64,000 nt of DNA, taken from positions 28,890-92,889 of the forward strand of contig SDOX01000163.1 of assembly GCA_004565275.1 (NCBI GenBank). The letters are read 5' to 3'. How positions within the stretch are numbered: position 1 is the first letter of the stretch; each line of letters starts with the position of its first letter. This document shows positions 55,092 through 64,000 of this stretch, in pieces. The stretch comes from Nannochloropsis salina CCMP1776 (Eukaryota; Sar; Eustigmatophyceae; Eustigmatales; Monodopsidaceae). The position numbers and the translations under genes are program-made. The notes under the pieces were generated by a model, which worked only from the letters and a program-made list of their open reading frames with translations, had not been told where the DNA came from and made no database searches.

Positions 55092-57755
55092 CTAGTCGTC
55101 CGACCGCCCCGATTCATTCGCGAGCAAGCCCATGCCGGACTCCCCATGGACGAGTGTGGGCGTTTCCGCCACTTTTCCAATCTTGTCCGCCGCCCCTCCG
55201 GCCTTCCACCCCCTAGCCTCTCCCCCTTGCCCCAAAGACCCGGGGCGCAGCAAGGCAATCTCCCGCACAGGACTTTCCAGAGCGCCCCTGGCCCCGGCGT
55301 CTAACAAGGAGCAAGAATCGCTTCCAGTCACCCCTCCCATGGTCGACTTTCGATACACGGCGAAGGCCTGAGCAGACCGGAGGCTGGCCCGGTAGGCGGC
55401 CACCTCTCCGAAGTAACACACAGGGAAGAACAAGCCAGAGCTCCCCTCTGCTGCCCCGTCCAGGTAGACGCCCCCCGCCACCTCCGTCGATGCCACGTTC
55501 AACATGAACTCCAGCGCGAGCCCACCCACGGCGCAGAGCCAGTTGCTGAGCAGCGGCCGGTCGGACAACAGGTGGTCGTCGAGGAAATCCCACCAAAATA
55601 CCCAGAGCATGTTAGCGGCCAAGAAAGCCCACAGGTAGAGTAAGAGCTCCGCCAAGTACTTTCCCGACAGAAAGGGGGGTGGTTCGCAGCACTTGGGAAC
55701 CGGCACCTGCAGTGGAATGGACAAGTCGCCTTGAGTGCTCCGGTTGTGGTTGCCTCTGCTCGCTATGCTGCGCCTGCCGTTCCCCAGGCTTCCTCCCAGC
55801 TCGCCCTCTCTCTCCCAAACTGCTTCCCCCCCGGCCCCATTGCTGCTGCTGCTGCTGCTACTCGCGCGAGGATAGTAGGCGTCTACCCAGCTTGCCAGCA
55901 CGAACTGGGCGGCGTAACACCCGACAGCCACCCCCATCGCGGCCGCCACGTACAAGAGTTCCTCCCTCCTCGACGTTCCCGGCCACCGCAGCGGCAGCCA
56001 GGTATAAAGCCCGTACCATGCCAGAATGGCAAATACGTCCGGTAGCCACTGGGTCGCCAGGATGTCCAGCACGTGCCAGAGCAGTGCCCCCCTCCCGCCC
56101 CCCCTTCCTCCCGGCCCCTCTCCCTGGCCGCCAGTTTGCCACTGGTTCGTGTGGAAGCGGAGGGAGGTATCCAGGACAAGCTCGTCTTGGAAGTCTAAAG
56201 ACACCGAGAAGAGTGGGCCCCAGACCGCCCCGTTCATCTGCCGCAATGCAACCAGGCCGGCCAATCCTATGCACGTGATGGTGCCCAAGCTGCTGTAGTC
56301 GAAGCTGGGAGGGGAGGGAGGGAAAGCGGTAGGAAAAAGGGCCATTAAAAGAGGCGTGGGCGTGCCGCTCTCAAGAAGACAATGCTGAGAGATTTGCAGC
56401 CATGATCTTTGCAAGGAAAGCCGGCCACAAACAAAAACGGCGGCCTATCGCCATGAGCGCTTACACGCCCCGCATGTGTAGGCGCCGGAAAAGGAACTTT
56501 GTGGTCCTCCTCCCTTTCTCCATCCTTAGCTCCCGGCAGTTTCCTTCCTACTCCCACGCTTAACTCGACCTCCTCCATACCTGCAGTCGCTGGTCGCCTC
56601 CTCTCCACAGAAAGCCCCGTCCACAGCGTCCCAGACCCCTGTCCAGTGCGCCACCGAGGCAAGCATGCGCAGCAGCAACACCAGGCGCTTGACCGTCCCG
56701 AACACGTAGCTTTCTCGCCGGCAGGTAATCCGACGCGACCACCACAGCAGGGAGGGGTAGCAGAGAAAGCCCAGGACGTTAAAAGTCATGCCCGCGAGGG
56801 TCAGGACAAGAGCGCGGAGGGCCCGGTGGGTGGGGAAGACGTAGAAGTCGAGGAGGTTCCAGGCGCCCCGCCACCAAGTGATGGAAATGGTAACAAAGAC
56901 CACCAACGACATGAAGTAGTCGCCTATCGTCCACCCAAGACGTTCCCATGCTGACCACAGCGGTGGGGCCTTACTCAAGAGCGAGGCTCGAAGCACACTG
57001 CGTGGCAAACGCTGTTCCTCTTCCTGAGTAGCTGAGGCCGTCACACGCTCTCCTTCCACCACTTTCGTTCCCTTGCTATCGCGCCCTTCTCGGGCTTCGG
57101 AGCTTCTCCCTGAGCCGGTGCTGCTGCCAATGCCAGGCGCCAAGGTGACACGACCCTCCGCCCCTCCGGGCTGCCTCTGCGAGAGGGGTAAAAGTGGACC
57201 CGAAAGACGAGACGAGGAGGTGGGATATGGCAGATTCCCCCCCGAAGCAAGGGTGCGAGAGCGTCTCCAGGCGTTTGTGGCTCTCCGTGACATGAAGCCG
57301 TTAATTTCGTCAATGGCGGCCGACAGTGACTGCCCGCGGACCATACTCGGGCCCTCCTGCTCGCTCTCCTCTTCTTCGGCAATAGCAGGAGGCAGTACAA
57401 GGCTGAGCCCTCCTGATGCTGTCTGCCGGAGAGCCCACAAAGCATGTTGTGTCTCTAGGGCTGGGGAAGACGGGTATTGGCGAGTATTCAGCCGCCAGTT
57501 GCTGTATCGGCGTAGGTTTGCAAGCCTCGCTTCCAATTCTTGCGCCGCAGCTTCCAAAGCCCAATCATCGGTGACGCGGGTAGAGGCATCATCGGTCTCA
57601 TCGTTGACTTGAGTTAATCGATGCCCCTCAACAAGATGCTCGTCCTGACCTCCGTCATCACTGTGAGCAGGAGAGAGGGCGTCGACGCTGGAGGAAGGTG
57701 AAGGCAGGGAGCCCCGAGAGGTCTTGGCTAGAGGCTCCCGGTCATTATAATCCAT
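55092..57755 (-). CDS. Fuseless-like multi-pass membrane protein, 2 exons
   Basis: Exon 1 (56581-57755) and exon 2 (55092-56304) give 2388 bases, 795 codons plus TAG, joined in phase at DCS|FDYSSLG. The first ~255 residues are soluble and Ser/Arg-rich. About eight hydrophobic segments follow, with Trp-rich loops: WTIGDYFMSLVVFVTISITW, WWRGAWNLLDFYVFPTHRAL, LWVFWWDFLDDHLLSDRPLL, SNWLCAVGGLALEFMLNV, and VAGGVYLDGAAEGSSGLFFP. Paired W-R-G-x-W-x-L-D and G-V-Y-x-D elements recall the Fuseless family (Pfam fuseless; an 8-TM protein needed for presynaptic calcium channel localisation in Drosophila). This assignment is from memory of the family pattern, not a search. The start is ATG 57755 (MDYNDREPLAKTS); the frame is open to 57818 without another ATG. 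Confidence 0.6.
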
Positions 57756-58517
57756 CACACTACAAGTCAAACAGGTACTTGAGGACGATGCATGTGCTGC
57801 ACACGGTGTTGAAGCCACGCCTCAACTACTTCAAGGGCGACGCGAGGAAAAAGGGGTAGGGGAAAAGCAAAATGAGCGCCTTTGTCAACGAAGCCCTCCG
57901 TACTATGCGTGATGACCTTCTACCCTTCGAAAGTATACAGAAATCGTTCGTGAGTTATGTGCGTGACTTCACGTCCCTGGTGACATTTATGCGGCTTTTC
58001 GGATTTGGCCACTTGTGCAGCGAGAGGGAGCGATGCAACGTCCCGTCTTGCGTACGACCAGGTCCGTTTCGGTCACCGCTCCAACCTCCAAAGAAGTTTT
58101 ATTTAGAAACCCTGTCCTTTTCCAACACCTTCTCCATTAGACATCTTTTTCGACTATACAATATGCTGAAAGTATAGAGAATGACATTATAGCTCTGCCA
58201 CTCGACCCGAATGGTACCTGTTGTCTACATTCTGGATTGACTTGCCGCATTAAGAGTTCCACGATTTTAATTCGTCAAGCATGCCTACGCACATTTCAAT
58301 TTTACACGCCCATATTTTGGCAACAACAGCAAAAGAAATATACACACACACGTTAAAATATCATTTCTTCTCATTCCATTTCTTCGCACGCAAGGATTCG
58401 AAAAACCAAAAACCTGACATGCATGAGAGATTGGCTGAGCCGCGGGCGTACCCCTCGAAGAGTCCTCCCCCGGTGTTTCCCAGGCACCTGCATCTCTTGA
58501 ACTGAGGTTTCGATGCC
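57756..58517. other. Intergenic region, with a weak 101-codon frame
   Basis: ATG 57872 (plus) opens MSAFVNEALRTMRDDLLPFE, 101 codons, helical at first, with no family match and no splice support. It could be an upstream exon or chance. The lower part (58285-58510) may hold the last exon of the PX gene on the minus strand, since that gene has a donor-like GCTCT|GTAAGG near 58527 and an acceptor-like TTCAAG near 58499. Confidence 0.25.
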
Positions 58518-59610
58518 TTACAGAGCCAGCGTCCTGCGCATCATCCTCCGTTTCGGAGGAAATTTCTTCTGTTCGGCAGGGGGGACGAGACCCTGCTCGC
58601 ACCAAAGTTGATGAAGGGAAAGCAGCTCTGAATAACGCTTGACGGCAACGTGCGTGGACGTCGCAGCGGAGGTGACCCGTGACAGAGGGAGAGGAGACGC
58701 GGAATAGGGCAACAATAGGCGCGCGGGGGGCTCGAGGGTGGAGGAAGAGACTTGTGGCAATTTGAGGGTGATTTCGTAGGTGACAGCTTGAGCTTTCCAA
58801 GGGGAGACGCAGAGTTCGTCATTGCCAAGTATGGGCCGGCCGGAGCAGTGGAAGAACCCAAGGCAACCGATGGGACCACCAGCACGGGCAGCGACGCGGG
58901 AGGATGAGGGCAGGGGGATATGGGGCACCACGCTCACGGCATGCTTGGGGAGGCGATGCCGGGGTTCCGCGAGGGTAGCCAGTGGCGAGACGATTCGAGG
59001 GGGACTGATCATTTGGCCCTGTCCGCGTTGTTCATGCCTTTCAGGGCCTGATCCTCTTTCTTCCACAGACTGGCTGTTGCAAAGGGTACCCACTTGAGGA
59101 ATCGAAGGCCCTGCCGCCGCCTTCCCCTGTCCGGACCCAAGCTTCCCCTTCCCGCCCGACAATCCCCCGTCTCCAAGCACTGAGCCCTCTCTTTCTTTTC
59201 CCCCACTTTTTTTTTTATCATCTCCTGTTTGCGCCGACGAAGTCGTCTTGTAAGGCTTTCTTGGGCTTCCGCCTCAGTCGAATCTGACGCCGGCCCTTCC
59301 ATCCACCACGTTTCCCGCACCGTCCCAGGAGAGCTAGCAGGCAGGTAAGAGGGCGGCTTTTTGGCTGGTGGACCCGTTGAGTCGGACGCCCACTGGGGGC
59401 CGAATAAGCACTCGTGCTGAAGGTCTGGGGCCTTCGCTAGCTCGCTCGTCAGGCGCCCTGAAACGGGGAGGCAGCTTTCCTCCTCCCTCTTCTCTCCACC
59501 TTCCACTTTCCTTCCACCTCCTCTTTGCGCCTGTGGAGAGACACCAGCGAATGAAAAGTCGTTGGATTCAATGCAGGACTCCGTCAGAGGGCTAGAGAAG
59601 CTGGGTATTA
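58518..59610 (-). CDS. PX-domain (phosphoinositide-binding) protein, both ends unresolved
   Basis: PX domains bind phosphatidylinositol 3-phosphate on endosomes (sorting-nexin type). Near the 3' end the frame reads AQAVTYEITLKLP, then VAVKRYSELLSLHQLWCEQG and KFPPKRRMMRR, matching the PX pattern R-Y-S-E/D-F/L followed by the P-P-K-R loop. Part of the domain core (from about 58740 to 58860) carries FFHCSGRPILGNDELCVSPW. Upstream is a second frame (59009-59610) with a highly charged segment, TRRLRRRKQEMIKKK, and Ser/Pro-rich sequence; a pyrimidine tract ending TTTTTATCAG at 59611 suggests an acceptor. Frames switch between 59009 and 59180, so an intron lies there, but I cannot fix it. The true 5' exon and the last exon are not identified. 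Confidence 0.6.
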
Positions 59611-59891
59611 CTGATAAAAAGAAGGGGGAATGGGAAGACAGAAGATTAAAGAAAGGCCATATGCTCAGATTGAGCCCGTCGAGGGGAAAATGGAAATGAG
59701 AATACATAGGTTGCAAATGGGTGCCAGTGTATGCGTACATTATCGCACGTAACAGCAATCGCCAGGTAACACAGAAAAGTATGACAGCCAAGCACTGGAG
59801 TAGAGGCTGCGTGGTTTCCTCGGCAAAATTAAAGGCGAGATATACAAATCGGACAACCCATCATTCATCCTATCTTTCCCTCCTAATGACA

Positions 59892-60179
59892 TCAAGGAAC
59901 TCTCTTAACCCTAACAGATCTCTTATATACAGGGTTTGTCACATCTAAGTACATCTCGTACCGAGGGTCGACGGGAGAGGGCTGTCTATTTCCTGACGCG
60001 CTTGCCTTTGAGGCTCTCCACTCAATTGTGTCAGTACGCGCTTCATACTTAGGCGAAGTTCCTGTGGATCCTCCGTGTTTATTTTCTTCCGTGATATCAT
60101 AATCACACTGTTGCTGCTTCGATCGATTTTCATTTGCAAACCCCCCACATTTGACATCTTCCTTAGAAGGAAGACTCAT
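59892..60179 (-). CDS. Hypothetical hydrophilic protein or terminal exon, 95 codons
   Basis: ATG 60179 opens MSLPSKEDVKCGGFANENRS and the frame ends RSVRVKRVP at a TAA. The sequence is charged and polar (TDTIEWRASKASASGNRQPS) with no hydrophobic segment and no known domain. Base composition is closer to the intergenic AT-rich background than to neighbouring genes. It may be a real small gene, a last exon or chance. Confidence 0.22.
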   Translation of the reverse strand: MSLPSKEDVKCGGFANENRSKQQQCDYDITEENKHGGSTGTSPKYEARTDTIEWRASKASASGNRQPSPVDPRYEMYLDVTNPVYKRSVRVKRVP

Positions 60180-63100
60180 CCATCAAACGGGTGTACGACC
60201 ATAACCGACATGTGAGTTCTTATGATTCGCTCCCTGCGCGTCGAGGCCTAATTCCGTTGCAATTGAAAGAGAGTTTGGCGTGAGTCTCTCTGTAAGAACT
60301 AAAAAAAATTCAAGCCTGTGTGTGAGTAACCAGAGAAAAGCCTTCCGATGAGGGCAAGGGACGTGGGACCTGAGCGCTAACCAAAGCGCTGGGTGCCAGG
60401 ATCTTAGAGTGCGATAACGCTTGTCCTATAATTTCAATTGTCACGAAAATGTCTTTGATAAAAATCCAAAATGAGGTGTATTTCATCCTACGTGTTCATA
60501 TTATAAGCTATATTCTCTCTCCACCGGGCTTCGGAAGGTTCAGTGCCGGCTCCGGGTACCGTTTCTCGATTCGCCGCACCCTGGCTTTGTAATAACTGAC
60601 GGGTCACCCTCAGAGCAAGCTAGCAGCGAGCTCTCCAAGAATAAGAAAACGAACCCGCACACCACATCTTCACTAGGAACTTAAGAAACACTTCTGAAAC
60701 AAAAGAAGCCGAAATGTTTTCGTACGTCTTTCGTGATTATTTCTTCTGTCATGTAGCTCGCATGCGCAGGCCTACTAGTACCGTATAAACCCACGAGTTC
60801 ATAACGGCCATCGACAGGTGTCCGGCCCTCTTATGCAATCCAATCTATTGCTATGACAATGAGTCATGCAAATCGACGGTATCCACGGGGAAAAGAAAGA
60901 GTACAGGAAACACTCAAATAAGAGGCAACACTGCAACTATCCCCTATCCGCCCGCGAGGGTCAACTACCGCCTTTCTCGCACATTTATCTTATCGTGACC
61001 ATTATTGTCACACAGGGTGTCCTGGGATATTGTTTGATCCAACCTTTATTGTGCGCCGCTACCTTTGCTTGCTTGCGTTTGGCACCTGGGGCATTACCCT
61101 TGTCACAACTGCCAGTCAAAGCTCGATTTTTGTCGATTGGCACTGTCAAACGATCCGTGACGATTGAGGACTCATGAAATATCAAATGTAGTATCGATAC
61201 TTCTCCTCTAGACATTATTCCTGCTATTGGTCACGCGGGATTGACCGCTCGATGGCAAGACGCTGCTTCTCGTTCCTTGAATAGTGACTTTTACGGCAAG
61301 TGCTTGCTGTGCACCCGCAAATGGAATGGAATCAGTCTCTGTACGCAAGATCGCGTCTCTTTTGAAAAGTTCAGAGGTCCAAAGATTATGAAACGTAAGC
61401 GTTGCACGCCAAAAACTGCAACTCAACTGGAAATCGCTATGGTGTGACTGTATTTTTCGTCGGCTGACATTCCTCACGGATCCTATCGTGTCTCCTCGTA
61501 TAGGTATGTCTGAACGGAAACGGCCTATCAGATTCTCTTACCTCATGCAATGATCACACGATCACTCACAGGTAGTCTTCGCCCCCTATGTCTACCTCCG
61601 CCCCGAACACTGCTCCTACTCCGTTTTTTCATATACTTTTTCGCTCCCGTCCCACATCATTAAATATCAGATGGGTGGCAAGTCCCTAGTAATACATTCA
61701 TAAAATCGTCGTTTTCCATTTCGCTCTTCAATATGTGCTTTGAAGTTATCTTTTCTCCCCGCGTCTGCGTTTTCCTCTTCCCTGTCTGATTGCAACCCTC
61801 TGCAACAATTTTCAATACGCTAGAGAGAGGGAAATCTCTTCTCGCATACATATCTTCTACAATTCCTCCGCTAGGTATCAAAACTGCCGTCACATAGCCA
61901 ACACGGATAATGAACGTTCCCGGATCTATTCGCAATCTTCCGAAGATAGCCCAAGACTAGGATATAACCACTCTATGCGAGATGATAGAGACGAATCCGT
62001 CGTGTTCATGGTGGTACATCCTTTTTTCATCACAGACAGTGGGTCGAGAGGAGAGTTGCCGTCCTCATCACAGTCACATCGAAGATGAAGCAGACATCGC
62101 TTTATGGTTGCCAGGGCCCTTCGACGCCGCTCGCACTGGCGCGCTATGGACGGGCTTAGGTTCTAAACAGTGCTCAGGTGGAAAAGCATGGTTTTTTGAA
62201 GGAAAGTGTGCCCATCTGGCTGATTAAACATGCAATCAGAACGAGGGGGAGATTACGCTGGTGAGTATCATTCTTGAGCTCATAGCAAATAGCAGCATCT
62301 CTTCTACAACGAACAAAGCGTCTGAGAAAGGAGGGAAAGAAAAAAAGGTCACTCACTGTCTTGAAGTAGACGGGCACGTCCTCAGTAGGAAGAGGGTATA
62401 AAAACTAGGCCCCGTGGCACTACGGGAGAAAAATGGGAGGGGAATTTTGGATTATTTGATTTTTCTTTCATAGTGCTTTACATTTCTTCCATCTCAGATG
62501 TTTCCTGCTCACATCGGGAGTCTCGCAGTAAGCGCTGAGGAGGTGACAAAAGCGCGCGAGATTACAAAGGATTAGCACCATCATTATCCTTGCGTCTGAC
62601 GAAGGAGAATGGGAAAAGTTAAGGCACGAAAAATATCCAGTACCGGGCATGATCCTGTAGACAATATATATTCCCCCGTATGAGATGCACTTCGACTTTT
62701 TCTACAACATGAGATAGAGATATAGGACTTACATTTTAAGACGAAATCTCAAGTGGCTTGCGTCGCCACAACCGCGAAATCATGCACTGACACCTCTTGT
62801 CCCCCCATCCAATTTAGCATGAACAAAATAAGCCGGCGTTTACCAAATAAATGAAACAACAATGTAAGCAGGCTGACAATGAACATAAGCCGATCATCCC
62901 AGAACTTACATTTATTCCTTGCCCTAGCTTTGATGAAAATTTCAAGCCCTCACCAAAGAAAATTGTGAGGAGAAAAGCCAGGGAAAATGTGTTAAGACGT
63001 TCTAAGATGTGCATGTCTTCCTTCCTTCCCAAAAAAATGCATATGCACCGATCTTATGTAGTGCTCCTCATCTAATGGGTCACGTCTGAGTATAGTGTGA

Positions 63101-64000
63101 GTACGCGGGAGTGAACATGTGCTTGTATGGGAGCGTTCGAAGTTTTATGGGCGCTTGTGAGGGGTCCACCTCTCAGAAAATACGCAAACATCAGCCCAAG
63201 TGTATGAATCATGAGGCATGAAGCAATCTTCAAGCCTCAACGAAACTTTCTTGGTCATGAGTAGGACTTTATCCTATACAACATTTTTTTTTAAGTCAAA
63301 AATATAACTTCATCCTATGGTATGCATGCCGGTCGAGAAGCGAGAATATTCATTGGTGATGCGAATAAACAAACCAAAACGTTGTGGATAACCCAATACC
63401 CAATTAATTCTTCAGTACGACCACTATTCTCCCTGAGAATGTACACCAATGATTCACCCAAGAATCTCGTACTAAGATAACCAACAGACCAAAGATAATC
63501 GAAGACAACTAAAGACACTGGTCGACGCCAGTCCTGTTGTCGTAGAATGATATAACATACAAAATGATTAGGTGGACGCAAACATGACATGATACAATGG
63601 CGATCAGCACGACGTGGTACGGACTGAGAGCCCATAAAGGATATAATCCTGTAACACTCTCTCAACCTCCTATCGCTGATATCCTATTCACCCAACCTCC
63701 TATCGCTGATCTCCTGCTCCCTCAGCATTCTCATGTCATCCACATATTCGCGTCAATACGTCAAATATGATCATTCTGTACACCAAAAAGAGTTAAGAAG
63801 AGGAAACATTCATCGGGTCGCGTTCTCTCGCGTGTTCGCCCGAAAGAATATGCGGATTTGAAAATATTCATAATCTTTGACAACGATCTAGTATTCTTAG
63901 CATATACTATCCATTAAAGCTAGAGTTTTCTCAAAGACAGAAAAAAGTCCAAAATTTATTATATCTTCTTTGTGGTATATGAACCGTAAGCTAGGATTAA
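60180..64000. other. AT-rich gene-poor right end
   Basis: About 3.8 kb with only short unconvincing frames. The best are 60866-61177 (+, 103 codons) and 61982-62227 (+, ending KAWFFEGKCAHLAD). Neither has a recognisable domain; the second follows a possible acceptor (CATCACAG at 62037) and could be a terminal exon of a small Cys-containing protein. No RNA gene, transposon terminus or long repeat was recognised. Confidence 0.4.
63663..63710 (+). repeat. 30-bp-period direct repeat, two copies
   Basis: CAACCTCCTATCGCTGAT occurs at 63663-63680 and 63693-63710. The spacer is TATCCTATTCAC-like. Short and isolated; not a CRISPR array. Confidence 0.75.

Noticed and set aside
59903-59915. Second telomere-like CTAACCCTAAC
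   Set aside because: Too short to distinguish from chance.
43585-64000. Transposon or virus-derived sequence in the AT-rich regions
   Set aside because: No transposase, integrase, reverse transcriptase or capsid-like motif and no terminal repeats were seen.

Overview
This is a eukaryotic nuclear window: genes on both strands have many short GT-AG introns. The intergenic DNA is AT-richer than the genes, whose exons and introns carry strongly strand-biased G/A (GGGA)n or C/T (CCCT)n tracts. The gene set (a ciliary IFT46, a folate/biopterin-type transporter, a bacterial-type UvrD helicase with a long N-terminal extension, a YchF GTPase with a hydrophobic N-terminal extension, and many signal-peptide proteins) fits a plastid-bearing protist, most likely a stramenopile alga. 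The lineage is inferred; no rRNA or organellar marker is present. Exon models were built by hand from splice motifs, homology and reading-phase bookkeeping; eight multi-exon models close exactly in frame.

Layout. 0-3.6 kb: flap endonuclease 1 (minus, C-terminus beyond the left edge). 4.4-7.0 kb: metal-dependent amidohydrolase/decarboxylase (plus). 8.65-12.0 kb: IFT46 (plus). 12.9-14.1 kb: Cys-rich, secreted-looking protein. 14.8-17.1 kb: ankyrin-repeat protein (minus). 18.2-23.1 kb: 15-exon BT1/FBT transporter (minus). 24.6-28.9 kb: UvrD-like helicase with an AT-hook and a C-terminal Tudor-like domain (minus). 29.3-30.5 kb: OXNAD1-like oxidoreductase (plus, single exon). 30.8-33.3 kb: F-box protein (minus). 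33.7-43.6 kb: 21-exon ABCC/MRP transporter (plus). 45.0-52.3 kb: AT-rich, gene-poor stretch with at least five small secreted or secreted-like genes. 52.3-54.7 kb: YchF/OLA1 GTPase (plus). 55.1-57.8 kb: Fuseless-like membrane protein (minus). 58.5-59.6 kb: PX-domain protein (minus). 59.8-64 kb: AT-rich, no convincing gene.

The most novel part is the 45-51 kb cluster. Four neighbouring genes on both strands share a short motif of the form P-(L/V)-(S/G)-(R/H)-x-W-A-(Y/F)-(G/E), in one to four copies per gene. Three have a clear signal peptide. One has three almost identical 126-bp tandem units, and one carries an in-frame TGA exactly where a sister repeat has an Arg codon. They look like an expanding family of repetitive secreted proteins or peptide precursors that I cannot match to a known family.

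A second structural theme is intron architecture. Many introns start with a purine-rich (GGGA-like) half and end with a pyrimidine-rich (CCCT-like) half, so the two ends could pair and bring the splice sites together.
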